Assembly: GCF_030815975.1 (NCBI RefSeq)
Contig: NZ_JAUSXL010000002.1
Span: 4,018,501 to 4,082,500, forward strand
Source: Variovorax paradoxus
GTDB lineage: Bacteria > Pseudomonadota > Gammaproteobacteria > Burkholderiales > Burkholderiaceae_C
DNA: 64,000 nt
Direction: 5' to 3'
Part shown: positions 1 to 9,717 of the stretch, piece by piece
How positions within the stretch are numbered: the stretch's first letter is position 1
How the letters are laid out: each line of letters begins with the position of its first letter
The notes under the pieces: generated by a model
The model's input: only the letters and a program-made list of their open reading frames with translations
What the model was told of the DNA's origin: nothing
Databases searched by the model: none
Made by a program: the position numbers and the translations under genes

Positions 1-598
1 ACGTCTCGGCCGTGCTGTTCGACGAGCCGCTGACGGTGATCGATCCGCACCTCAAGTGGCAGCTGCGCCGCAAGCTCAAGCAGATCCACCGCGAGCTCAA
101 GCTCACGTTGATCTACGTCACGCACGACCAGGTCGAGGCGCTCACCTTCGCCGAAGAGGTGGTGGTGATGACGCGCGGCAAGGCCGTGCAGGTGGGCAGC
201 GCCGAGGCGCTGTTCGAGCGGCCGGCGCACACTTTCGTCGGTCACTTCATCGGCTCGCCGGGCATGAACTTTCTTTCGGCGAAGAGCGCGAGCGGCACGC
301 TCGAGGTGGCGGGCACGCCGCTCGTGCCGACGCGCGAACTGCCGCAGGGCGCGCTCAAGATCGGCATCCGGCCCGAGTACCTGCGCCTGTCGAACGCGGG
401 CGCCGCCGGCGCCGTGCCGGCCGTGGTGAAGCAGGTGCAGGACGTCGGCACGCACGCCATGCTGAGCGCCGAGGTCGGCGGTGGCGTGGTCAAGGTGCGG
501 CTGCACTCGGACGACCAGCCGCCGGCCGTGGGCGACACCGTGTGGCTGCGGGTGCTCGACACCCACACCTGCTACTACAAGGACGAGGAGCTGGTCGC

Positions 599-602
<4 letters not shown>
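1..602 (+). CDS. glpT: ABC importer ATPase, GlpT-like (5' end outside window)
   Basis: This is the C-terminal 200 residues of an ABC ATPase that would power uptake through the permeases that follow. Visible parts are the Walker B box (LFDEPL), the H-loop (YVTHDQVEAL) and a C-terminal TOBE-like region (about residues 110-190 of the visible part) typical of sugar and polyol importers of the MalK/UgpC class. The Walker A and signature motifs lie upstream of the window. The stop overlaps the next start (ATGA at 599-602), so translation is coupled to the permease. The D-loop reads TVID, not the common SNLD. The glycerol (GlpT) assignment rests on the downstream DUF2160 protein and the large binding protein, the known layout of the Rhizobium glycerol importer. 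An ATPase of another polyol system is the alternative. Confidence 0.75.
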
Positions 603-1489
<887 letters not shown>

Positions 1490-1525
1490 GCGAGCTTTCT
1501 TCTAGGTGCAATGGGGGACGCCGCT

Positions 1526-1799
1526 ATTCAGGGCGCGCTCCCGCCGACGGGGTACCTTGCTCCGCGAATGTCCCCCGGCCTGCGGCCTCCTCCTTGATTT
1601 CGCTGCGCAAGGCACCCCATCGACGGGAGCGTTATGCGCAGCGGTCGTTGATCGGCCGTACACCCCGAGCGTGCCCAGGTGCACAGGGCATCGGGTGCTC
1701 CCCGCAGCGAAATCAAGGAGGAACCGAAGGCGGGGGACATTCGCGGAGGGGAGTACCCGGTGGCCTGTGCACCCGCCCTGAACAGAAGCACCCCGAACA
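1526..1799. repeat. composite inverted-hairpin repeat, copy 1
   Basis: The 330-bp gap between the two permease genes is filled by this element. It aligns without gaps to 8500-8773. It consists of two hairpin modules in opposite orientation. The left module has 25-nt stems at 1536-1560 and 1607-1631 with a 46-nt loop. The right module has stems at 1679-1703 and 1748-1772 with a 44-nt loop. The loops are largely reverse complements of each other, sharing CTCCGCGAATGTCCCCCG and CCTCCTTGATTTCGCTGCG blocks. The stretch between the modules (about 1632-1678) is poorly conserved. No transposase or credible reading frame lies inside. It resembles an oversized BIME (paired REP sequences), but the family is not recognised. 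Confidence 0.85.
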
Positions 1800-1819
1800 C
1801 GCGCGTTGGAGCCACTGAC

Positions 1820-2632
<813 letters not shown>

Positions 2633-2647
2633 GAGGAGGGCGGAAAC

Positions 2648-2956
2648 ATGTTCGATTGGATGGTCTGGACCACCCCGGTGGCTGTTTTCTTCATCTGCAT
2701 CGCGCTCATGCTGGTTGGCATGACGGTGTGGGAGTTCAAGTCGCCCACCACCATGCGGCGCGGCTGGCTGCCCATTGCCACCACGCGCGGCGACCGGCTC
2801 TTCATCGGGCTGCTTGCCGCGGCCTACCTGAACCTGGTCTTCATCGGCCTGGCCGGCAAGTTCCAGGAATGGATGAGCCTCGGCGCCGAGCCTTCGATCT
2901 GGATCAGCTTCGTGCTGTCGATGGGGCTGCTCGCGCTGGTGATGCGCAAGGGCTAA
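2648..2956 (+). CDS. DUF2160 small membrane protein, GlpU-like
   Basis: A 102-residue integral membrane protein with three hydrophobic stretches (about residues 8-28, 50-70 and 80-98) and a short charged loop between the first two. It starts 15 bp after the permease stop, behind a GAGGAGGG ribosome-binding site. The sequence fits the DUF2160 family of predicted small membrane proteins, which recurs in glycerol-type ABC operons between the permease and binding-protein genes. Its role is unknown; an accessory membrane subunit of the importer is the natural guess. Its presence is the main reason to call this operon a glycerol transporter and not a generic sugar system. Confidence 0.7.
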   Translation: MFDWMVWTTPVAVFFICIALMLVGMTVWEFKSPTTMRRGWLPIATTRGDRLFIGLLAAAYLNLVFIGLAGKFQEWMSLGAEPSIWISFVLSMGLLALVMRKG

Positions 2957-3056
2957 GCCAGGACCAACGATTTCTTTTCAGACGCGACCGGCTCTCCGCC
3001 TCCCCGGAGCCGCGATCGAAAAAACCGGGGAAGCTTTCAACCGAGGAGACACATTC

Positions 3057-4787
3057 ATGAAGATGCGCTACACGGCATTGGCAATGGCAGCGGCGATGTT
3101 TGCCGCGCACGGTGCATGGGCCGCAGAGCCCGAGGCCAAGAAATGGATCGACAGCGAGTTCCAGCCATCCACGCTCAGCAAGGACCAGCAGACCGCCGAG
3201 ATGAAGTGGTTCATCGATGCGGCCAAGAAGCTGCAGGCGAAGGGCGTGAAGGAGATCTCGGTGGTGTCCGAAACCATCACCACGCATGAATACGAATCGA
3301 AGACGCTCGCCAAGGCTTTCGAGGAAATCACCGGCATCAAGGTGAAGCATGACCTGATCCAGGAAGGCGACGTGGTCGAGAAGCTGCAGACCTCGATGCA
3401 GTCGGGCAAGTCGATCTATGACGGCTGGATTTCCGACTCCGACCTGATCGGTACGCACTACCGCTACGGCAAGATGATGAACCTGACCGACTACATGGCC
3501 GGCGCGGGCAAGGAGTTCACCAACCCGGGCCTGGACATCAAGGACTTCATCGGCACCAAGTTCACCACCGCGCCCGACGGCAAGCTCTACCAGCTGCCCG
3601 ACCAGCAGTTTGCCAACCTCTACTGGTTCCGCGCCGACCTGTTCGACCGCAAGGACCTGAAGGACAAGTTCAAGGCCAAGTACGGCTACGACCTGGGCGT
3701 GCCGCTCAACTGGAGCGCCTACGAGGACATCGCCGAGTTCTTCAGCGTCGACGTGAAGACCATCGACGGCAAGCCGATCTACGGCCACATGGACTACGGC
3801 AAGAAGGACCCGTCGCTGGGCTGGCGCTTCACCGACGCCTGGCTTTCGATGGCCGGCACCGCCGACATCGGCAACCCCAACGGCATGCCGATCGACGAAT
3901 GGGGCATCCGCGTGGCCGATGACAAGTGCACGCCCGTGGGTGCTGCGGTGTCGCGCGGCGGCGCCACCAATTCGCCGGCCGCCGTGTACGCGCTCACCAA
4001 GTACATCGACTGGATGAAGAAGTACGCGCCCAAGGAAGCCATGGGCATGACCTTCGGCGAAGCCGGCCCGGTGCCGGCGCAGGGCCAGATCGCACAGCAG
4101 ATCTTCTGGTACACGGCCTTCACGGCCGACATGACCAAGAAGGGCCTGCCCGTGGTGAACGAGGACGGCACGCCCAAGTGGCGCATGGCGCCCGGCCCGA
4201 ACGGCCCGTACTGGAAGCAGGGCATGCAGAACGGCTACCAGGACGTGGGTTCGTGGTCGTTCTTCAACGGCCACGACGCCAACAAGACGGCCGCCGCCTG
4301 GCTCTATGCCCAGTTCGTCACGTCCAAGAGCGTCTCGCTCAAGAAGACCATCGTGGGCCTGACGCCGATCCGCGAATCGGACATCCAGAGCAAGGCCATG
4401 ACCGACATGGCGCCCAAGCTCGGCGGCCTGGTCGAGTTCTACCGCAGCCCCGCGCGCGTGGCATGGACGCCCACCGGCACCAACGTGCCCGACTACCCGA
4501 AGCTCGCGCAGCTCTGGTGGAAGAACGTGGCCGAGGCCGTGACGGGCGAGAAGACCCCGCAGAAGGCAATGGACAACCTGGCCGACGAGATGGACAACGT
4601 GATGGCCCGCCTCGAGCGCGCGGGCATGGCCCATTGCGCGCCCAAGCTCAACGCCAAGGGCGATCCGAACAAGTGGCTCAGCGACCAGCACGCCCCGTGG
4701 AAGAAGCTGGCCAACGAGAAGCCCAAGGGCGAGACCATCGAATACAGCAAGATGCTGACGGCCTGGAAGGAAGGCAAGGCGCGCTGA
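3057..4787 (+). CDS. glpV: periplasmic solute-binding protein of the ABC importer, GlpV-like
   Basis: A 576-residue exported binding protein. Residues 1-22 form a signal peptide with cleavage near AWA/AE. The mature protein is unusually long for a family-1 sugar-binding protein (commonly 400-450 residues) and matches the roughly 570-residue binding proteins of glycerol-type ABC systems. A GAGGAGACA ribosome-binding site precedes ATG 3057. It is the last gene of the operon: a strong terminator follows at 4821. It would deliver substrate to the two permeases. Substrate identity (glycerol) is inferred from operon layout and length, not from binding residues. Confidence 0.75.
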   Translation: MKMRYTALAMAAAMFAAHGAWAAEPEAKKWIDSEFQPSTLSKDQQTAEMKWFIDAAKKLQAKGVKEISVVSETITTHEYESKTLAKAFEEITGIKVKHDLIQEGDVVEKLQTSMQSGKSIYDGWISDSDLIGTHYRYGKMMNLTDYMAGAGKEFTNPGLDIKDFIGTKFTTAPDGKLYQLPDQQFANLYWFRADLFDRKDLKDKFKAKYGYDLGVPLNWSAYEDIAEFFSVDVKTIDGKPIYGHMDYGKKDPSLGWRFTDAWLSMAGTADIGNPNGMPIDEWGIRVADDKCTPVGAAVSRGGATNSPAAVYALTKYIDWMKKYAPKEAMGMTFGEAGPVPAQGQIAQQIFWYTAFTADMTKKGLPVVNEDGTPKWRMAPGPNGPYWKQGMQNGYQDVGSWSFFNGHDANKTAAAWLYAQFVTSKSVSLKKTIVGLTPIRESDIQSKAMTDMAPKLGGLVEFYRSPARVAWTPTGTNVPDYPKLAQLWWKNVAEAVTGEKTPQKAMDNLADEMDNVMARLERAGMAHCAPKLNAKGDPNKWLSDQHAPWKKLANEKPKGETIEYSKMLTAWKEGKAR

Positions 4788-4820
4788 GCGGCTGCTTTTC
4801 GCAGGACAGCGTTCTCTCGA

Positions 4821-4853
4821 GGGGCCGCGCCGAAGGGTGCGGCCCTTTTTTTT
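4821..4853 (+). terminator. rho-independent terminator after the ABC importer operon
   Basis: A GC-rich stem (GGGCCGC-type arm at 4822-4828 pairing with GCGGCCC at 4839-4845) around a short loop is followed by a run of eight T residues at 4846-4853. It lies 34 bp after the binding-protein stop and separates that operon from the biosynthetic operon downstream. Confidence 0.85.
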
Positions 4854-4950
4854 CGTCCATCCGTGGGATCGACGCGACGGCATGACCAATGGCAGATGCG
4901 CCAGTGCGACGGTTGGCTTACATTCGACGGCCCCCGCCTCGCCCCAGCAA

Positions 4951-5931
4951 GTGAACTCAAGCATTTCCAGCCCCGCCGCGCGCATCAAACGTGTCCTGGT
5001 GATCCACTATTCGCAGACCGGCCAGCTCGGCAGCGTCGCGGAGCAGATCGTCGCGCCACTCAGGGCCGATCCGGGGATCTCCGTGCACGTCGAAACCCTG
5101 CGCCCGCAGGCGGATTTCCCGTTCCCCTGGCCGTTCCTGACCTTCTTCGACGCGTTTCCGGAGTCGGCCCACATGAAGCCGCCGCCGCTCGCGCCGCTCT
5201 CGCTCACGGGCGACGAAGATTTCGACCTCGTCATCCTGCCGTACCAGGTCTGGTTCCTGGCGCCGTCGCAGCCGGTCGTCGCCTTCCTGAAGCACCCTCT
5301 GGCGCAGCGCCTGCTCGGGGGCAAGCCGGTGGTCACGGTCATCGCCTGCCGCAACATGTGGCTGCTGGCTCACGAGAAGCTCAAGGGCCTGCTCGACGCG
5401 GTGGGCGCGCGCCTCATCGACAACGTGGTGCTCACCGATCCCGGCCCGACGCTGGCCACTTTCTTCACCACGCCGGCCTGGCTGATCTGGGGCCGCAAGC
5501 GCGGTTTCTGGGGCATGCCCGATGCCGGCCTGAGCGAGGCACAGATCCGGGGCGCGGGCCGTTTCGGCCGGGCGCTGCGCGAGGCGCTCCGCAACGACCT
5601 GGAGCGCGGATTGCAGCCGCTGCTCGCGGGCCTGGGCGCGGTGCGGGCCGATGCGCGGCTTCTCATCAGCGAAAAGGCCGGCACGCGCAGCTTTTTCCTC
5701 TGGGGCAAGCTCATCATGGCGGCGGGCCGGCCCGGCGCCTGGCAGCGCAAGCCGCTGCTGCTGCTCTACGTGGTGTTCCTGCTCGTGCTCATCGTCACGG
5801 TCGTCCCGGTGAGCTTGAGCCTCCAGGCGCTGCTGCGGCCGTTGTTCAAGGGATGGCTGACTAAAATGACAGCCAGCTTCGAACGCCCTTCGGGCTCGGC
5901 CACGGACCGTTCCCCCCTCTATGACGACTGA
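4951..5931 (+). CDS. flavodoxin-like DarA-type dialkylresorcinol-forming enzyme
   Basis: A 326-residue protein with a flavodoxin-type FMN-binding loop at residues 21-25 (SQTGQ) after a beta strand (RVLVIHY), and a hydrophobic C-terminal anchor near residues 270-300. The family is annotated as dialkylresorcinol condensing enzyme (DarA) and acts with a KAS III-like partner in fusing two beta-keto acyl chains and aromatising the ring. The adjacent KAS III gene supports this. Start GTG 4951 is preferred because a -10-like TACATT lies at 4919-4924; an in-frame ATG at 4882 would add 23 residues. Its stop overlaps the next start by 11 bp. It opens a nine-gene operon. Exact chemistry here is inferred. 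Confidence 0.65.
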   Translation: MNSSISSPAARIKRVLVIHYSQTGQLGSVAEQIVAPLRADPGISVHVETLRPQADFPFPWPFLTFFDAFPESAHMKPPPLAPLSLTGDEDFDLVILPYQVWFLAPSQPVVAFLKHPLAQRLLGGKPVVTVIACRNMWLLAHEKLKGLLDAVGARLIDNVVLTDPGPTLATFFTTPAWLIWGRKRGFWGMPDAGLSEAQIRGAGRFGRALREALRNDLERGLQPLLAGLGAVRADARLLISEKAGTRSFFLWGKLIMAAGRPGAWQRKPLLLLYVVFLLVLIVTVVPVSLSLQALLRPLFKGWLTKMTASFERPSGSATDRSPLYDD

Positions 5932-7054
5932 AGTCTTCCTGACCCGCACCGCCGCCTTTCTGCCCTTTTCCCCGGTCAGCAATGAAGACATCGAAGACGT
6001 CCTCGGCCGCATCGGCGGCAAGGCCTCGCGCGCGCGGCGGCTGATTCTTCGCAGCAACGGCATCCAGTCGCGCCACTACGCCATCGACCGGGCCACCGGC
6101 CGGCTCGCGATGAGCAATGCGCAGCTCACCGCCTCGGCCATCCGGGCGCTCGGCGACATCGGCCCGGTGGATTGCCTCGCCACCGGCACCTCGCTGCCCG
6201 ACCAGCTCATGCCCAACCACGCGGTGATGGTGCATGGCGAGCTCGGCTGGCCGCGCCTCGAGGTGGTGGCTTGCGCGGGCATCTGCCTGGCGGGCACCAC
6301 GGCGCTCAAGCACGCGTGGCTCTCGGTGCGTTCGGGCGATGCGCGGCGCGCGGTGGCCACCGGCTCGGAACTGGCCTCCGCCGTGATGCGCGGCTCCAGG
6401 TTCGAGGCCGAGCTCGAGCACAAGCTCCAGGCGCTCGAAGAGCGGCCGGAGCTCGCCTTCGAGAAAGACTTCCTGCGCTGGATGCTGTCCGACGGCGCCG
6501 GCGCCGTGCTGCTCGAGCGCGAGCCGCGCGGCCCGCTGTCGCTGCGCGTGGAATGGATCGACCTGTCTTCCGCCGCGCACGAGCTGCCGGTGTGCATGTA
6601 TGCAGGCGCCGACAAGAATGCCGAGGGCGGGCTCGACGGCTGGGCGCGCACCGCCCCCGAAGACTGGCGGCGCGAGTCGACCTTCGCGGTCAAGCAGGAC
6701 GTACGCCTGCTCAACGAGAACATCGTGCGCGCCACGCTGGGCGAGCCGCTGGCGGCCATCGTCGAGAAGCGCGGCCTGAAGGCGGCCGACATCGACTGGT
6801 TCCTGCCGCACCTGTCGTCCGGCTATTTCGTCGAACCCGTGAGCCGCTGCCTCGAGGCGATGGGCTTTGCGATTCCGCGCGAGCGCTGGTTCAGCAACCT
6901 CGCGACCAAGGGCAACACCGGGTCGGCATCGCCCTACATCATGCTCGACGAGTTGTTCCGCTCAGGCCGCATCGAGCCCGGCCACAAGCTGCTGATGTTC
7001 GTGCCCGAAAGCGGCCGCTTCTCGAGCGGCTTCATCTACATGGAAGCCGTGTGA
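5921..7054 (+). CDS. beta-ketoacyl-ACP synthase III-like enzyme (DarB-like)
   Basis: A 377-residue KAS III-fold enzyme. The catalytic triad is intact: Cys118 in VACAG, His297 in FLPHLSS and Asn332 in GNTGSAS. FabH normally starts fatty acid synthesis, but copies located beside a DarA-type gene are ketosynthases that join two beta-ketoacyl thioesters. The substrate region around residues 155-185 is long and charged, unlike housekeeping FabH. The gene overlaps the DarA-like gene by 11 bp, so the two are almost certainly co-translated. It could alternatively be a starter-unit condensing enzyme for the ACP and ketosynthase at 10872-12223. Confidence 0.8.
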   Translation: MTTEVFLTRTAAFLPFSPVSNEDIEDVLGRIGGKASRARRLILRSNGIQSRHYAIDRATGRLAMSNAQLTASAIRALGDIGPVDCLATGTSLPDQLMPNHAVMVHGELGWPRLEVVACAGICLAGTTALKHAWLSVRSGDARRAVATGSELASAVMRGSRFEAELEHKLQALEERPELAFEKDFLRWMLSDGAGAVLLEREPRGPLSLRVEWIDLSSAAHELPVCMYAGADKNAEGGLDGWARTAPEDWRRESTFAVKQDVRLLNENIVRATLGEPLAAIVEKRGLKAADIDWFLPHLSSGYFVEPVSRCLEAMGFAIPRERWFSNLATKGNTGSASPYIMLDELFRSGRIEPGHKLLMFVPESGRFSSGFIYMEAV

Positions 7055-7089
7055 CATGAACCCCGCCACAGCCCGCCGGAAAGACTGAC

Positions 7090-7485
7090 ATGGACCTCGA
7101 CGCTGTTCCGCAGGAAGGCAACGCCACGCTCGACGGCCACGCCAAGCTCATGTACGCGCGCGACGCGCAGGGCCGCGTGGTCACCACCCGCTCGCGCGGC
7201 TGGGAGGCGGAGGAAATCGTCACCAGCCATGCGGTCGACGTGCTCGTCGAGCAGGCCCGGGACGCGAAGGAACGCGTGGCCCGGGGGCTCGCGTCGCCGC
7301 TCGAATACTGGATGTACGAGCGCCGCATGGACGTGGCGCTGCTTTCGCAGACCAGCGGCTTCTGGCAATGGCGCGTGCGGCGCCACCTGAAGCCGAAGCA
7401 CTTCGCGGCGCTGCCGCAGAAGCACCTGGCGCGCTATTCGGAGGCGCTGGGCCTCCCCGTTTCCACCTTGCAGGGCCTGCCGTGA
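7090..7485 (+). CDS. unknown protein of the biosynthetic operon
   Basis: A 131-residue soluble protein that I do not recognise. It has no signal peptide or membrane segment. The middle (about residues 43-85) is predicted to be helical and charged, and the C-terminal third is rich in His, Lys and Arg with aromatic residues (SGFWQWRVRRHLKPKHF). ATG 7090 follows the ketosynthase gene by 35 bp, and its stop TGA overlaps the GTG start of the next gene (GTGA). The tight packing shows that it belongs to the pathway. A partner or chaperone of the BtrH-like enzyme would fit the coupling, but nothing in the sequence proves a function. Confidence 0.7.
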   Translation: MDLDAVPQEGNATLDGHAKLMYARDAQGRVVTTRSRGWEAEEIVTSHAVDVLVEQARDAKERVARGLASPLEYWMYERRMDVALLSQTSGFWQWRVRRHLKPKHFAALPQKHLARYSEALGLPVSTLQGLP

Positions 7486-8462
7486 AATTCGAACACCAAC
7501 AGGCGGCGCATTGCGAAAGCGGCGTCATCTCGAACCTCATGCGCCACCACGGCGTGCCCATGACCGAGAGCATGGCGCTCGGCCTGTCGTCGGCGCTGTC
7601 GTTCGCCTACCTGCCGTTCATCAAGCTCTCGGGCCTGCCGCTCATCTCGTACCGCATGCCGCCCAAGGCGATCATCAAGGGCCTCTTGGCGCCAATGGCC
7701 GCGCGCTTTCGCTTCGAGACCTTCCGCAGCCCCGAGGCCGGCGCGCAGCGCCTCGATGCACTGCTTGCGAGCGGGCAGATCGTGGGGCTGCAGACCTCGG
7801 TCTACTGGCTGCCGTACTTTCCGCCCAACATGCGCTTTCACTTCAACGCGCACAACCTGCTGGTGTACGGCAAGGAGGGCGACGACTACCTGATCAGCGA
7901 CCCGGTGTTCGAAGAGCCGGTGCGCTGCGCCAGCGCCGACCTCTCGCGTGCGCGCTTCGCCAAGGGCGTGCTCGCGCCCAAGGGCCTCATGTACTACCCG
8001 CAGGCCATCGAGCGCAAGACGGTCGATGCGGCGTCGGTGACCAAGGCGATCCGCAAGACGGTGCGCACCATGCTCGCGCCGGTTCCGATCGTCGGCGTGC
8101 GCGGCATGCGCACGCTGGCCAGGCGCATGCAGAAGCTGTCGCCGGCCGATCCGCGCAGCGTCGATTTCATCGGCCACGTGGTGCGCATGCAGGAAGAGAT
8201 CGGCACGGGTGGGGCAGGCTTCCGCTTCATCTACGCGGGCTTCCTGCAGGAGGCGGCGCAGTTGCTCGACAAGCCGCAGCTGCAGCAGATGTCCGAACGG
8301 CTCATCGCCATTGGCGACGATTGGCGTGCCTTCGCTCTGAAAGCGGCGCGCATGGTGAAGGGCCGCGAGCCGGTCGATCCCGCCGCGCTGGCTGGCAAGC
8401 TGCGGGAGCAGGCACAGCAGGAAGAGACATTCTTTCGCGACCTCAAGGCCGCTGTCGCCTGA
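7482..8462 (+). CDS. BtrH-like (N-terminal domain) acyltransferase-type protein
   Basis: A 326-residue protein starting at GTG 7482, which overlaps the previous stop. The N-terminus carries the pattern of the BtrH N-terminal family: an early Cys (residue 11, in AAHCESG) followed by a helix, and a downstream His/Asn segment (FHFNAHNLLVYG) in a papain/C39-like fold. In butirosin synthesis BtrH moves an acyl group from an acyl carrier protein to an acceptor, so this protein may transfer the finished acyl or polyketide chain from the ACP encoded at 10872. The C-terminal half (about residues 190-326) is helical and of unknown role. A 338-bp gap with repeat copy 2 follows. Confidence 0.65.
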   Translation: MKFEHQQAAHCESGVISNLMRHHGVPMTESMALGLSSALSFAYLPFIKLSGLPLISYRMPPKAIIKGLLAPMAARFRFETFRSPEAGAQRLDALLASGQIVGLQTSVYWLPYFPPNMRFHFNAHNLLVYGKEGDDYLISDPVFEEPVRCASADLSRARFAKGVLAPKGLMYYPQAIERKTVDAASVTKAIRKTVRTMLAPVPIVGVRGMRTLARRMQKLSPADPRSVDFIGHVVRMQEEIGTGGAGFRFIYAGFLQEAAQLLDKPQLQQMSERLIAIGDDWRAFALKAARMVKGREPVDPAALAGKLREQAQQEETFFRDLKAAVA

Positions 8463-8499
8463 ATGGAATCTTGTCTTTCTGTTCGTTGCGCTGGAGGGC

Positions 8500-8773
8500 A
8501 TTCAGGGCGCGCTCCCGCCGACGGGGTGCTCTGCTCCGCGAATGTCCCCCGGCCTGCGGCCTCCTCCTTTATTTCGCTGCGCAGAGCACCCCATCGACGG
8601 AAGCGATTTTCAGAGCGGTGGTTGATCAGCCGCGAACCGGCCGCGTGCCCAGGTGCACAGGGCATCGGGTGCTCCCCGCAGCGAAATCAAGGAGGAGGCG
8701 AAGCCGGGGGACATTCGCGGAGGGGAGTACCCGGTGGCCTGTGCACGCGCCCCGAACAGCAGCACCCCGAACA
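8500..8773. repeat. composite inverted-hairpin repeat, copy 2
   Basis: This fills the 338-bp gap between the BtrH-like gene and the exporter ATPase gene. It is collinear with 1526-1799 over 274 bp with no gap. Left-module stems are 8510-8534 and 8581-8605; right-module stems are 8653-8677 and 8722-8746. In the left stem the inner base pairs differ from copy 1 on both arms together (CTCTGC/GCAGAG here, CCTTGC/GCAAGG in copy 1), so pairing is preserved. Remaining stem mismatches are of the C-A kind, which become G-U pairs on the minus strand for the left module; the right module has G-U pairs on the plus strand. Confidence 0.85.
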
Positions 8774-8800
8774 AGAACAACAGCGCTCAGCCGCAGCCCG

Positions 8801-9709
8801 ATGCTCGAACTGAAGAACCTCGGCTACCGCTATCCGCACGCCGACGCCGCCGCGCTGGCCGACGTCTCGCTCGCGGTGCCCCGAGGCTGCGTGATGGGCT
8901 TGCTAGGCCCCAACGGCGCGGGCAAGACCACGCTGATCTCGCACCTCTCGGGCGCGCTCGCGGTGCAGTCGGGCGAGATCCGCATCGACGGACAACCGCT
9001 GCAGCAGGTGCGCGCCAAGGCCCCCACGCGCATCGCGGTCGCGCCGCAGGACCAGGCCTTCTATCCGATGCTCACCGTGGCCGAGAACCTGGCCTGCTTC
9101 GCCGCGGCGGGCGGCCTCGCCGGCGCGCGCAAGAAGGAACGCATCGAGGCCTGCACGCGCTTCTCACAGCTCGAACAGTTTGCCGGCGTGCGTGCCGAGC
9201 GGCTCTCGGGCGGCCTCAGGCGCCGCCTCAACCTGGCGATCGCGCTGCTGCCCGAACCCGAGCTGATGCTGTTCGACGAGCCCACGGTGGGCGTCGATCC
9301 GCAGTCGCGCGCCTTCATTCTCGATGCCATCAAGAGCCTGGCGCAGCAGGGTGCGGCGGTGATCTATGCCTCGCACTACATGGAAGAGATCGAGGCCATT
9401 GCCGACCGCGTGGCCATCCTCGACCATGGCCGCGTTCTGCGCGAAGGCTCGCTCGAGGAACTGCTCTCGAAGAGCGCCATGCTGCTCACGCTGGCGGCCG
9501 ACGGGCTCGACGCGCAGAGGCTCTCGCGCTTCGGCACGGTGGAGCAGGGCGGCGTGCATTGGCGCATTCACCTGCGCGAAGGCACCGGGCCCGGTCCGGT
9601 GCTGCAGGCTCTGGAGGCCGAAGGCATCGAGGTGCGCCATGCCGAGTTCGGCCGGCACGACCTCGAGCAGCTCTTCATGTCGCTCACCCATCGCTCGCTG
9701 CGCGACTGA
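8801..9709 (+). CDS. ABC-2 exporter ATPase
   Basis: A 302-residue ABC ATPase of the drug/antibiotic exporter class. Walker A is GPNGAGKTT (about residues 36-44), the signature motif LSGGLRRRL and Walker B LMLFDEPTVGVD. A C-terminal extension of about 80 residues follows the H-loop, as in NodI/CcmA-like exporters. ATG 8801 is chosen because it begins the conserved MLELKNLGYRY strand; the preceding sequence is repeat. It lies 8 bp before the permease gene. It probably exports the product of the surrounding biosynthetic genes or places it in the outer envelope. Confidence 0.85.
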   Translation: MLELKNLGYRYPHADAAALADVSLAVPRGCVMGLLGPNGAGKTTLISHLSGALAVQSGEIRIDGQPLQQVRAKAPTRIAVAPQDQAFYPMLTVAENLACFAAAGGLAGARKKERIEACTRFSQLEQFAGVRAERLSGGLRRRLNLAIALLPEPELMLFDEPTVGVDPQSRAFILDAIKSLAQQGAAVIYASHYMEEIEAIADRVAILDHGRVLREGSLEELLSKSAMLLTLAADGLDAQRLSRFGTVEQGGVHWRIHLREGTGPGPVLQALEAEGIEVRHAEFGRHDLEQLFMSLTHRSLRD

Positions 9710-9717
9710 GGAACCCC

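Noticed and set aside
1506..1781. Short frames inside the repeat element (for example 91 codons)
   Set aside because: They translate the hairpin arms, differ between the two copies, and have no ribosome-binding site. The pattern of change keeps base pairing, not codons.
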